This document shows, one piece after another, positions 26,612 to 34,269 of a DNA stretch of 64,000 nucleotides. The DNA lies in contig NZ_CBDAQN010000001.1 in the NCBI RefSeq assembly GCF_965199065.1, forward strand, positions 310,001-374,000. The letters are read 5' to 3'. The notes under the pieces were generated by a model that saw nothing but the letters and a program-made list of their open reading frames with translations, did not search any database and was not told the origin of the DNA. Source of the stretch: Acidisoma sp965199065. GTDB taxonomy: Bacteria; Pseudomonadota; Alphaproteobacteria; Acetobacterales; Acetobacteraceae. The translations under genes and the position numbers were made by a program. Within the stretch, counting starts at the first letter, position 1. Each line of letters opens with the position of its first letter.

Positions 26612-27782
26612 ATGTCCGGATTCCAATTCGACCTTACCCGTGTGCCAGGGTCTCGCATCGTCTCCGTCGCCCGGCTCGCCTTCGGCCGCCCGGATACGGA
26701 GTTCCTTTGTTTCGGCGAGAGCGACCAGCCAAGCCCCGCCAGTGCGCTGACAGCGCTCGCGGCCTCGATCGGACGGGGCGAGACCCTCTACCCGGACGTG
26801 CGCGGTCTGCCCCCGCTGCGCCACGCCATCGCCGACTACCTGACGCGCCTCCATCAGCGCCCGGTCGACCGAGGATCGTGTCATCGTCACCGCCTCCGGC
26901 ATGGCGGCGCTGGCCATCACCCTCTCGGCCATCGTTCGAGCCGGGGACAAGGTCGTGCTGCATGAGCCGGCCTGGCCCAATGCCGGCAATGCCGCCCGCC
27001 TGCGCGGCGCCGATGTCGTGCCCCTGCCGCTCGATGCCCGGCAGGACGGCCGTTTCCACCTCGATCTCGGCAAGCTCGACCACGCACTGTCGGGCGCGCG
27101 CTGCTTCATCCTCAACTCGCCCAACAACCCGACCGGCTGGACCGCGACGCACGACGAGCTGCGCGACATCCTCGCCCTCTGCCGCCGCCACGGCTGCTGG
27201 CTGATCTCCGACGAGGTCTATTCACGCCTGGTCTATGACGGGTCGGACGCCGCCCCCTCGATCCTTGACGTCGCCGAGCCCGATGACCGGGTCATCGTCT
27301 GCAACAGCTTCAGCAAGACCTGGGTGATGACCGGCTGGCGGCTCGGCTGGCTCATCGCCCCCGCCGGCACGCGGGACGAACTGGCCGAACTGGTCGAGGT
27401 GACGCATTCGGGCGTCGCCCCGTTCATCCAACAGGCCGGTCTCGCCGCCGTTGCCGACCACGCGACGCCCGAAACCTTCCGCGCCCACTGCACCGAGGGC
27501 CGCGCCATCGCCGAGCGCTTCCTGGGCGACCTGCCCGGCGTTCGCTATGCCAGCCCCGATGGCGCCTTCTATGCCTTCCTCAAAGTCGAAGGCGTCGACG
27601 ACAGCCTGGCCTTGGCCCAGACCCTCGTCTCCCGGCATGGAATTGCCGTGGCTCCCGGCATTGCCTTCGGCGACAGCGGGGAAGGGTGGCTGCGCGTCTG
27701 CTACGCCGTCGCGCCCGACCGTCTGACCCGCGCGCTCGGCCGTCTCGCCGAGGGGCTCGTCGCCCGTCGTGTCGCGGCATGA
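26612..27782 (+). pseudogene. PLP-dependent class I/II aminotransferase broken by a one-base frameshift
   Basis: The gene is split between two frames. From ATG 26612 the first frame codes the N-terminal part (ARLAFGRPDTEFLCFGESD, LYPDVRGLPPLRHAIADYL) up to about 26869. The rest continues in the +1 frame as VIVTASGMAALAITLSAIV through to 27782, with FILNSPNNPTGW, the aspartate ISDEVYSRLVYDG and the PLP lysine in NSFSKTWVMTGWRLGW. Removing one C of the CC at 26869-26870 would join the frames as RPVDEDRVIVTASG. All catalytic motifs are otherwise intact, so this is either recent inactivation or a sequencing error. Substrate unknown; it is aspartate aminotransferase-like. Confidence 0.85.
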
Positions 27783-27809
27783 GGAGCGCTGCCGCATGAA
27801 GCCGGTCCG

Positions 27810-28499
27810 GTGAGCGTCTGTGCCGTCTGCGGCGCGATGGTGAGGCCGGTCTTCAAGGCGCCGGCCCCTGAACTCGCGCCCGATCTCGATTTCCGTCCGG
27901 GCGAGCCGGCGCGTTCGACGCTGCGCCGCTGGGTGGCGGAATGCTCCGGTTGTGGCTCGGCTGCCCCGGACCTATCGACGGTGAGCCCGGAGGACGCGGA
28001 GGTTGTCCGCGCGGACGCGGAGTATGCGGCGCTTCGCACGCAGGCCCCGGCCTTCGCGCGTCCCTTCCTGTTATGGGCGCTGCTCTGTCAGCGTCGCGAC
28101 GATCCCTGGCCCGCGGCGGAGGCCCTGTTGCAGGCTGCCTGGGCGGCGGACGACGCCGAGGAAACCGAGTGGGCGGCCGCGTGGCGGCGCCAGGCTGCCG
28201 CCATCTGGCCGCCATCCACCGAAATCCAGCCGCGGCTTTGCCTCGTCGACATCTACCGCCGAGCGGGGGAGTTCCATCAGGCGGCGGCGGTCGCCGAAAG
28301 CCTCGCCCAGGCGAAGTTGGATGAAAGCTCCGCGGCCATCCTCGCTTTTCAGAGGCGGCTCGTCGGCGAACGAGACGTGGGGCGGCAGCTGATGAGCAGC
28401 GCTTTGCGTCCGCCGGCCTCCCGGCCCCACGTCTCCTACCAGCAGCCGCGGCGGACAGCCGGCAGCGGCTTCTGGCATCGTTTCTTTGGCGGCGGCTGA
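27810..28499 (+). CDS. Hypothetical zinc-ribbon and TPR-like protein
   Basis: I do not recognise this 229-residue protein as a named family. It starts at GTG 27810 with a CAVC pair (residues 4-7) and a later CSGC pair (about residues 45-48), the four cysteines of a zinc ribbon. The middle is Ala/Trp/Glu-rich and helical (FLLWALLCQRRDDPWPAAEALLQAAWAADD, then VDIYRRAGEFHQAAAVAESLAQAKLD), which looks like TPR repeats. It ends in a basic GSGFWHRFFGGG tail. It is three bases from rnhB, so it is likely transcribed with it. Cytoplasmic location is inferred from the lack of a signal peptide. Confidence 0.65.
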   Translation: MSVCAVCGAMVRPVFKAPAPELAPDLDFRPGEPARSTLRRWVAECSGCGSAAPDLSTVSPEDAEVVRADAEYAALRTQAPAFARPFLLWALLCQRRDDPWPAAEALLQAAWAADDAEETEWAAAWRRQAAAIWPPSTEIQPRLCLVDIYRRAGEFHQAAAVAESLAQAKLDESSAAILAFQRRLVGERDVGRQLMSSALRPPASRPHVSYQQPRRTAGSGFWHRFFGGG

Positions 28500-28501
28500 T
28501 T

Positions 28502-29257
28502 ATGGCCCCCCACTACAAGCTGGAACGGGCGGCGGGCGGCCGCGTCGCGGGTTTGGATGAGGTCGGGCGCGGACCGCTGGCCGGCCCCGTGATCGCCGCC
28601 GCAGTCGTCTTCCCCAACGGCGTGCCGAGGAAGCTCGCGAAACTCCTCGACGATTCGAAGAAGCTCACGCCGGAGCGGCGGCTTGCGGCATCGATGGCAC
28701 TATACGCCTCCGGCGCGGCGGAGATCGGCGTCGGGGCGGCGTCCGTGGCCGAGATCGAGCGGATCAACATTCTCCACGCCAGCCTGCTGGCCATGCGGCG
28801 GGCTGTGATGCGGCTGCCGAGCCTGCCCGATCTTGCTTTAGTCGACGGCAACCGGCCGCCCAATCTCCCCTGCGCCGTGCAATGCGTGATCGGAGGCGAC
28901 GCCCTCAGCCTGTCGATCGCGGCGGCCTCCATTGTCGCGAAGGTGGCTCGCGACCGGCTGATGACGCGGCTGGCCGTGCGCTTCCCGCACTATGGTTGGG
29001 AGACGAATGCAGGCTACGGCACGCCTGCACACTGCCAGGCCATGGCCGCCAGCGGCATCTCCCCGCACCATCGCCGCGGCTTCGCGCCGGTGCGCGCCAT
29101 CTTGCAGGGCACGATCGTCCTACCTCCGGAAATGGCGTCCGACATCGTCGCCGACATGGGCGGCGGGACGGTCGCCGAGCCCAGTGACGAGGCGGGCCAC
29201 CTCGGCGTGCCGGAGCTAAGCGAGCTGTCGATCGTTCTCCCCACGGCTGCGGCCTGA
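28502..29257 (+). CDS. rnhB: Ribonuclease HII
   Basis: RNase HII cuts RNA in RNA-DNA hybrids and at single ribonucleotides left in DNA. The 251-residue protein has the catalytic D19-E20 in LDEVGRGPLAGP, a third acid in LALVDGN, and the HII signature SLSIAAASIVAKVARDR followed by YGWETNAGYGTPAHCQA. The C-terminus is about 40 residues longer than in short family members and shows no motif. ccrM follows after 123 bases. Confidence 0.95.
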   Translation: MAPHYKLERAAGGRVAGLDEVGRGPLAGPVIAAAVVFPNGVPRKLAKLLDDSKKLTPERRLAASMALYASGAAEIGVGAASVAEIERINILHASLLAMRRAVMRLPSLPDLALVDGNRPPNLPCAVQCVIGGDALSLSIAAASIVAKVARDRLMTRLAVRFPHYGWETNAGYGTPAHCQAMAASGISPHHRRGFAPVRAILQGTIVLPPEMASDIVADMGGGTVAEPSDEAGHLGVPELSELSIVLPTAAA

Positions 29258-29380
29258 ACCTCTGCCAATGCCAGCTTGCGCCTCCCGCCTGCATTTCTCT
29301 TGCCTGCGCCGCTTTTGCCTGCGCCTGCTGTACGGCAGCCGCGTCACTCTGCTGCCCGGAACGACGTCTTGAGGAGACCT

Positions 29381-30448
29381 GTGGACCTCACCCGCGAACT
29401 GCCGCTGGACCAGCTTCTTCTGGGTGACTGCATCCACCACATGCGGATGCTGCCGCCGGCTTCGATCCACTGCGTCTTCGCCGATCCACCCTATAATCTG
29501 CAGTTGCAGGGGCAACTCAGGCGGCCCGACGAGAGCATCGTCGATGGCGTCGACGACGACTGGGACCGCTTCACGGATTTTGCCGAATACGACCACTTCA
29601 CGCGCGAATGGCTGACCGAGTGCCGCCGGCTGCTGCGCAAGGACGGCACGCTGTGGGTGATCGGCACCTACCATAACATCTTTCGCATCGGGGCCATCCT
29701 CCAGGACCTTGGTTTTTGGGTGCTCAACGACATCGTCTGGCGCAAGTCGAACCCGATGCCGAACTTTCGCGGCCGGCGGTTCACGAATGCCCACGAGACC
29801 CTCATCTGGGCGGCCCGTGGGCAGGATTCGCGCTACCGGTTCAACTACCAGTCGATGAAGACCTCCAATGACGACGTGCAGATGCGGAGCGACTGGTTCA
29901 TGCCGGTCTGCGGCGGACCCGAGCGCTTGCGAAATCAACACGGTCTGAAGCTGCACCCAACGCAGAAGCCCGAGGCGATGCTGCACCGGGTGCTGCTCGC
30001 CTCGACGGCGCCCGAGGATGTCGTGCTCGATCCGTTCTCGGGCACGGGCACGACCGCGGTGGTCGCCAAACGCCTGCGCCGCCATTTCATCGGCATCGAG
30101 CGCCACCCGGCCTATGTCGAGGCTGCCTGGGCGCGGCTCGCGAAGACCCGGCCGCTGGAGACGGATGCGATGGCGGTCACGCCGTCCCGCCGGGAGGCGC
30201 CGCGCATCGCCTTCGGCAGCCTGGTCGAGAGCGGCGCGCTCGTTGCCGGCACGCTCCTGTTCGACCGTCAGCGCCGCGTCTCGGCCGTCGTCGGGCCGGA
30301 TGGCAGCGTGAGCGCCGGCGACCTGCGCGGCTCGATCCACAAGGTCGGCGCCGAGTTGCAGAATGCGCCGTCCTGCAACGGCTGGACCTTCTGGCATTTC
30401 GAGCGTGAAGGGAAGCTGGTGCCCATCGACGTGCTGCGGCGTCCGTGA
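29381..30448 (+). CDS. ccrM: CcrM-type DNA adenine methyltransferase (GANTC)
   Basis: CcrM methylates the adenine of GANTC and is the cell-cycle methyltransferase of alphaproteobacteria. The 355-residue beta-class enzyme has catalytic DPPY at 35-38 before the SAM motif LDPFSGTGTTAVVAKRL, and the CcrM-specific insertion DGVDDDWDRFTDFAEYDHFT. Its last 70 residues form the extra C-terminal domain that CcrM needs for DNA recognition (SVSAGDLRGSIHKVGAELQN). I start at GTG 29381 with GAGGAG just upstream; the length then matches known CcrM (about 358). The frame is open to a TTG at 29276. Target specificity is inferred from the family. Confidence 0.92.
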   Translation: MDLTRELPLDQLLLGDCIHHMRMLPPASIHCVFADPPYNLQLQGQLRRPDESIVDGVDDDWDRFTDFAEYDHFTREWLTECRRLLRKDGTLWVIGTYHNIFRIGAILQDLGFWVLNDIVWRKSNPMPNFRGRRFTNAHETLIWAARGQDSRYRFNYQSMKTSNDDVQMRSDWFMPVCGGPERLRNQHGLKLHPTQKPEAMLHRVLLASTAPEDVVLDPFSGTGTTAVVAKRLRRHFIGIERHPAYVEAAWARLAKTRPLETDAMAVTPSRREAPRIAFGSLVESGALVAGTLLFDRQRRVSAVVGPDGSVSAGDLRGSIHKVGAELQNAPSCNGWTFWHFEREGKLVPIDVLRRP

Positions 30449-30461
30449 CGGGCAGCGGGGC

Positions 30462-31172
30462 GTGAGAGAGCAGCCATCGCCCAATCATGACGAACGGCCG
30501 GCGGATGAGCCGGTGGACGTCCTCGTGCTGCACTACACCGGCATGCGGTCCGCTGCCGCCGCCATCGAGCGCCTGTGCGACCCGGCCTCCCGTGTGTCCG
30601 CGCACTACGTCGTGGAAGAGGACGGCACGGTCTGGCGACTGGTGCCCGAGGAGCGGCGGGCGTGGCATGCGGGCGTCTCGTTCTGGCGTGGGCACGAGGG
30701 GCTGAACGGCCGCTCGGTGGGCATCGAGATCGTCAACCCCGGCCATGAGTGGGGGTACCGGCCGTTTCCGCCGGTGCAGATGGCGGCCGTGCGGGACCTT
30801 TGTCTTGGCGTCCTGGCGCGGCATCCAATCCCGGCCCGCAACGTCGTCGCCCATTCCGACATCGCGCCGGACCGCAAGCAGGATCCGGGCGAGCTGTTCG
30901 ACTGGCCGGGATTGGCCGCTGCCGGGATCGGCCTCTGGCCGGAATGGCGCTCAGCCACGCCGGAGCCGTTCTCCGACCGGGCGCTGTTGCGGGAGGACCT
31001 CGCGGCCATCGGCTACCCGGTGCCGGATGAGCGTGCAGGGGCGGAGGCGTGGGCGACGCTGCTCCGAGCCTTCCAGCGCCGCTGGCGGCCTGTGGCGGTA
31101 ACGGGCCTGGCGGATGCCGAGACGACGCTCCGCGCCTCGGTGCTGGCCAGCGCTGTCCGCGGGATGGGTTGA
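30462..31172 (+). CDS. N-acetylmuramoyl-L-alanine amidase (AmpD/AmiD type)
   Basis: A 236-residue amidase_2 enzyme that cuts the bond between MurNAc and L-Ala. Zinc ligands are expected at the His of LVLHYTGM and at His and Asp of VVAHSDIAPDRKQDPGELFDW, with SVGIEIVNPGHEWGY between them. The C-terminal part (about residues 165-236) has a helical segment like a peptidoglycan-binding domain. No signal peptide is visible, so it may recycle wall fragments in the cytoplasm like AmpD; AmiD-like action cannot be ruled out. GTG 30462 is the chosen start, 13 bases after ccrM; GTG 30513 is an alternative. Its stop codon overlaps the rnpB promoter. Confidence 0.87.
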   Translation: MREQPSPNHDERPADEPVDVLVLHYTGMRSAAAAIERLCDPASRVSAHYVVEEDGTVWRLVPEERRAWHAGVSFWRGHEGLNGRSVGIEIVNPGHEWGYRPFPPVQMAAVRDLCLGVLARHPIPARNVVAHSDIAPDRKQDPGELFDWPGLAAAGIGLWPEWRSATPEPFSDRALLREDLAAIGYPVPDERAGAEAWATLLRAFQRRWRPVAVTGLADAETTLRASVLASAVRGMG

Positions 31173-31197
31173 CCACGGCAGCGCGCTGACGCAATCA
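31169..31197 (+). promoter_or_regulatory. Sigma70-type promoter of rnpB
   Basis: TTGACC (31169-31174) is a near-consensus -35 and overlaps the amidase TGA stop. After exactly 17 bases comes CAATCA (31192-31197) as the -10, placing transcription start at about 31203, the first base of the RNase P RNA P1 helix. The -10 is weak, but the position is right. Confidence 0.55.
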
Positions 31198-31202
31198 GCG
31201 CG

Positions 31203-31625
31203 CGCCAGACGGTTGGACGGCCGCTGCCATGTCCGCAAGGGCATGGGGGAGGAAAGTCCGGGCTCCACGGGAATACGGTGCCGGCTAACGGCCGGCGGGG
31301 GCGACCCCAGGGACAGTGCCACAGAAAACAAACCGCCTGTGCGCGCCGATGCAGATCGGCGCCCTCAGGCAAGGGTGAAACGGTGCGGTAAGAGCGCACC
31401 GCCGCTCCGGCAACGGCGCGGGCAGGGTAAACCCCACCGGGAGCAAGACCGAATAGGGGTGACCGGCGGCACGCACACGAAAGTGTGAAGTGTGACGCGA
31501 GGGCGTTCCCGCCCCGTCATCCGGGTTGGTCGCGAGAGGCGCGCGGCGACGCGCGTCCCAGAGGAATGGCCGTCCAAGGCCGCGCGAGCGGTCCGGACAG
31601 AACCCGGCTTACAGACCGTCTGGCG
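31203..31625 (+). ncRNA. rnpB: RNase P RNA (class A)
   Basis: The catalytic RNA that matures the 5' ends of tRNAs. The P1 helix closes the molecule: CGCCAGACGG (31203-31212) pairs exactly with CCGTCTGGCG (31616-31625). Universal RNase P cores are present: GAGGAAAGTCCGGGCTCC from 31249, AGGGTGAAACGGTGCGGTAAG in the middle, GGTAAACCCC, and ACAGAACCCGGCTTACAG at about 31597-31614. Length of about 423 bases is normal for alphaproteobacterial class A RNA. A GTTTTC run follows the end. It lies between the amidase and mraZ on the same strand. Confidence 0.96.
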
Positions 31626-31829
31626 TTTTCATCTGGCTAACCCATTGGAGTTATTTGGGGATAACTTTCGGTAGCAACAACGGTTCCATTTGGTGAGAGA
31701 ACAAAAACGGAACTTTTCGAAATCAAAACGCACGGGGTTTGACTGTCCTGAAATGACAGATGCGGCCTAGAACCTCTTGTTTTCAGGCGCGAATTGCCGA
31801 TTCCAGCTGAACAGCGGGGGCAAATTCCT
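31626..31829 (+). other. Non-coding gap between rnpB and the mraZ promoter
   Basis: About 200 bases with no open frame that looks real. It is more AT-rich than the rest. It holds one GANTC site (31799-31803), one CCCAT outside the phased array (31642-31646 area) and TGGGGATAA (31656-31664), which is one mismatch from a DnaA box in reverse orientation. None of these can be assigned a role from the sequence alone. Confidence 0.4.
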
Positions 31830-31858
31830 TTGACGCCCAGTTGAGCCCATGTTAACCC
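31830..31858 (+). promoter_or_regulatory. Promoter of the dcw cluster
   Basis: TTGACG (31830-31835) as -35 and TAACCC (31853-31858) as -10, separated by 17 bases. The predicted leader before mraZ is about 90 bases. The four MraZ-type boxes begin right after the -35 and run through the -10, so MraZ binding would block this promoter. Confidence 0.5.
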
Positions 31859-31870
31859 ATGCCATCCCAT
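31836..31870 (+). promoter_or_regulatory. MraZ operator: four CCCAT/G boxes in 10-bp phase
   Basis: CCCAG at 31836 and CCCAT at 31846, 31856 and 31866 repeat with exact 10-base spacing (five-base boxes, five-base spacers). Read on the other strand these are (A/C)TGGG repeats, the known recognition pattern of MraZ, which represses its own operon in E. coli through phased TGGG boxes. A further TGGGA in opposite orientation is at 31877-31881. Binding is inferred; the phased repeats are seen directly. Confidence 0.8.
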
Positions 31871-31952
31871 GACGAGTGGGATGAAGCGGTGTCGCATCCG
31901 GTCGAGAGGTCGTTGGAGGCGCTGCGGCGAGCAACGGTGAAAGGAGGGCCCG

Positions 31953-32426
31953 ATGACGAACTTTCTCGGGAGCCACCTGAACAAGCTGGATGCTAAAGGC
32001 CGCGTTTCCGTTCCGGCGCCGTTCAGAACTGCGCTGAAGTCCCTGGATTCGAATCCCGAAGGGAGCGTCTCGATGATTCTGCGCCCTTCACACAACCACG
32101 CTTGCGTCGAGGCTTGGCCGAAGCCGTTTTTCGATAAGCTGGCTTTGTCTCTGGACCGCTACGAATTGTTCAGCCGGGAATACGACGACCTTGCCGCCAC
32201 CATCTACGGCGACGCCTATCCGATCGATTCGGATAAGGAAGGGCGCATAATCCTCAACGAGATGCTGCTGTCCCACGCAGGGCTCACCGACAACTGCATC
32301 TTCATGGGCACAGGCCCTATCTTCCAGATTTGGGAGCCCGCGGCCGCCAAGCGCCGCTCGTCCGAGGCGCGGCAGAATGCGAATGCCCGCGGCCTTACAC
32401 TGCCCGGCGGGGGCGTGCCGCGATGA
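31953..32426 (+). CDS. mraZ: MraZ, transcriptional regulator of the dcw cluster
   Basis: MraZ is a ring-forming DNA-binding protein that controls the division and cell wall cluster. The 157-residue protein has two SpoVT/AbrB-like half domains, each with the DxxGR motif: LDAKGRVSVPAPFR near residue 12 and SDKEGRIILNE near residue 92. ATG 31953 has a perfect AAGGAGG five bases upstream. It shares ATGA with rsmH and lies behind its own probable operator at 31836-31870. Confidence 0.96.
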   Translation: MTNFLGSHLNKLDAKGRVSVPAPFRTALKSLDSNPEGSVSMILRPSHNHACVEAWPKPFFDKLALSLDRYELFSREYDDLAATIYGDAYPIDSDKEGRIILNEMLLSHAGLTDNCIFMGTGPIFQIWEPAAAKRRSSEARQNANARGLTLPGGGVPR

Positions 32427-33403
32427 CCGGTCCCGCGCAAGGGAGTTCCGCGCAGGCGGGTGCCGGGCACGTTCCGGTCATGCTGGCCGAGGTGCTGAGA
32501 ACGCTCGATCCGAAGTCGGGCGAGATCTATCTCGACGGCACTTTCGGCGGCGGCGGCTATACGCACGCGATCTTGGAGCGGACCGACTGCACGATCTGGG
32601 CGATCGACCGCGACCCGCAGGCGATCGCGCGTGGCGCGGTTCTGGCCGCGGCGTTTCCCGGGCGTCTGCATCTGCTCGAGGGACGGTTCGGCGATCTGCT
32701 GACATTGCTTGAAGAGCACGGCGTCGCCGGACTCGACGGGGTGGTGCTCGATCTCGGCGTTTCTTCGTTTCAGATCGATGACGCCGCACGCGGCTTCAGC
32801 TTTCGCATGGACGGTCCTCTGGATATGCGGATGGGCGGCGCTGGACCCTCCGCCGCCGATCTCGTGGCGCGCCTGTCGGCCGACGAACTCGCCGATATGC
32901 TCTTCAGGTTTGGCGAGGAACGGCAGTCGCGGCGGATCGCGCGCGCGATCGTTGCCGCCCGCTCGGTGCAGCCCATCACGACCACGGGCCAACTCGCCGG
33001 CATCATTCGCGGCGTGCTGCCGCCGGACCGTTCCGGCATGGACCCCGCAACGCGAAGCTTTCAGGCGCTCCGTATTGGAGTGAATGAAGAATTGGTTGAA
33101 ATTGAGCGTGCTTTGAATCAAGCGACACGCATACTGCGTCCTGGGGGGCGACTCGTCGTCGTCTCTTTCCACTCGCTTGAGGATCGAATCGTAAAACACT
33201 TTATGAACGATGCGTCGGGACATGCGCCCGGCCCGTCCCGTTATGACCCGCGCGGTTTACTGCCAACGGCGGAGGCGCGCTTTGAGCTGGTGACACGCAA
33301 GGCCTTGCGGCCGGGCTCGGCGGAAGTCGCTGGCAACCCCCGTGCCCGCAGCGCACGCCTGAGGGCGTTGCGCCGGCTCGCCGTCGAGGAGGTTGCGGCG
33401 TGA
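32423..33403 (+). CDS. rsmH: 16S rRNA (cytosine1402-N4)-methyltransferase
   Basis: RsmH (MraW) methylates N4 of C1402 in the decoding centre of 16S rRNA. The 326-residue protein has HVPVMLAEVLRTL, the SAM loop YLDGTFGGGGYTHAIL, the VVLDLGVSSFQIDDAARGFSF block and LVVVSFHSLEDRIVKHFM, all family hallmarks. The start is ATG 32423, in the mraZ stop (ATGA); the frame is open further upstream but that would lie inside mraZ. Confidence 0.97.
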   Translation: MTGPAQGSSAQAGAGHVPVMLAEVLRTLDPKSGEIYLDGTFGGGGYTHAILERTDCTIWAIDRDPQAIARGAVLAAAFPGRLHLLEGRFGDLLTLLEEHGVAGLDGVVLDLGVSSFQIDDAARGFSFRMDGPLDMRMGGAGPSAADLVARLSADELADMLFRFGEERQSRRIARAIVAARSVQPITTTGQLAGIIRGVLPPDRSGMDPATRSFQALRIGVNEELVEIERALNQATRILRPGGRLVVVSFHSLEDRIVKHFMNDASGHAPGPSRYDPRGLLPTAEARFELVTRKALRPGSAEVAGNPRARSARLRALRRLAVEEVAA

Positions 33404-34257
33404 TCCGTCCGTTCACCTGCGTCTGTCTGATCCTGGCCGCCGGCTCGGGGCTATACCTCTATCAGGTCAAGCAACGGGCCTTCGCGCTCGACGCATCCTT
33501 GCGCAGCACCTTCCATGACATCGACGCCGCGCGCGACCGCACCCGCATGCTGCGGGCCGACTGGGCGCTGGTGAACGATCCGGAGCGGCTGCAGGCCCTG
33601 GCGAGCCAGTATCTCAAACTGCAGCCGATGCAGCCGTCGCAGCTGTTGACGATGGATCAACTGGCCGCCGCACTGCCGCCGCCAGTGCCAGCGTCTACGA
33701 CGACGGCTCCCGCGGCGTCCAAGCCCGCGCCCTTGGCCGTGCCCGCCCTCTCCATCCCAGACCCGACGCACGGCGTGCCGATGGCGGCGGCGATCCCGCC
33801 GGTCCTGCCTCACGCCCATCCGGCCACGCCGGAGGTGGCTTTGCTTCAGCCGGTCGCGCCTCAGCCGGCCGCGCCTCAGCCGGCCGCGCCTAGGCCGGCC
33901 GCGCCGGCAGCCGTGGCGCCGCCGGTTTCGGCCGCCTCGCTTCCAGCCCCGATGGCGCCGCCCAAGCCGCTCCACCACGGCGCCCGGCACCTTGTTCCGC
34001 AGGCTCAGCCTTGGCTCGCCAATGGGAACGGCTTCCCTCCGCCGCCGCACCGGCATGCCGATCACCACGCTAGTCCCGAAGTGGCGGCACGGCAGTTCTA
34101 TGCCGCCAATCTGCCGTCGCGTGAGGATGTGGCCGCGCGAATCACGCCGCAGGCCGCGACGGTCATGTATCGCCCTGCCGCCTCCGGGTCATCGCTCGGC
34201 ATGGCGTCTTCGGCCGCTCTCGCGCCTCCGCGCCCGCTCTACCCGAACTCGCAGTAG
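33400..34257 (+). CDS. ftsL: FtsL-like division protein with long Pro/Ala-rich extension
   Basis: FtsL is a bitopic divisome protein that works with FtsB and FtsQ to activate FtsWI. The N-terminus has one membrane helix (FTCVCLILAAGSGLYLYQV) followed by a coiled-coil stretch and the family-like DWALVNDPERLQALASQYLKL. The call rests on this and on the rsmH-ftsI position. From about residue 88 the 285-residue protein becomes a Pro/Ala/His-rich low-complexity tail, far longer than E. coli FtsL (121 residues). Part of the tail is a tandem QPAAP repeat (33847-33906). GTG 33400 overlaps the rsmH stop. Confidence 0.83.
   Translation: MIRPFTCVCLILAAGSGLYLYQVKQRAFALDASLRSTFHDIDAARDRTRMLRADWALVNDPERLQALASQYLKLQPMQPSQLLTMDQLAAALPPPVPASTTTAPAASKPAPLAVPALSIPDPTHGVPMAAAIPPVLPHAHPATPEVALLQPVAPQPAAPQPAAPRPAAPAAVAPPVSAASLPAPMAPPKPLHHGARHLVPQAQPWLANGNGFPPPPHRHADHHASPEVAARQFYAANLPSREDVAARITPQAATVMYRPAASGSSLGMASSAALAPPRPLYPNSQ
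33847..33906 (+). repeat. 15-bp tandem repeat inside ftsL, four copies
   Basis: Four successive units of CAGCCGGCCGCGCCT (15 bases, with one or a few differences in the first and last copy) code QPVAP-QPAAP-QPAAP-RPAAP. The reading frame is kept by the unit length, so copy number can change without breaking ftsL. Confidence 0.85.
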
Positions 34258-34269
34258 GCGCGCCGGATC

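Noticed and set aside
26860..26875. Programmed ribosomal frameshift in the aminotransferase
   Set aside because: There is no slippery heptamer or downstream pseudoknot evident, and aminotransferases are not known to use one; a mutation or sequencing error is simpler.
31114..31488. Open frames inside the RNase P RNA
   Set aside because: The region folds and matches the RNase P RNA core; the frames are incidental.
31656..31664. TGGGGATAA as a DnaA box
   Set aside because: A single site with one mismatch is expected by chance and there is no cluster.
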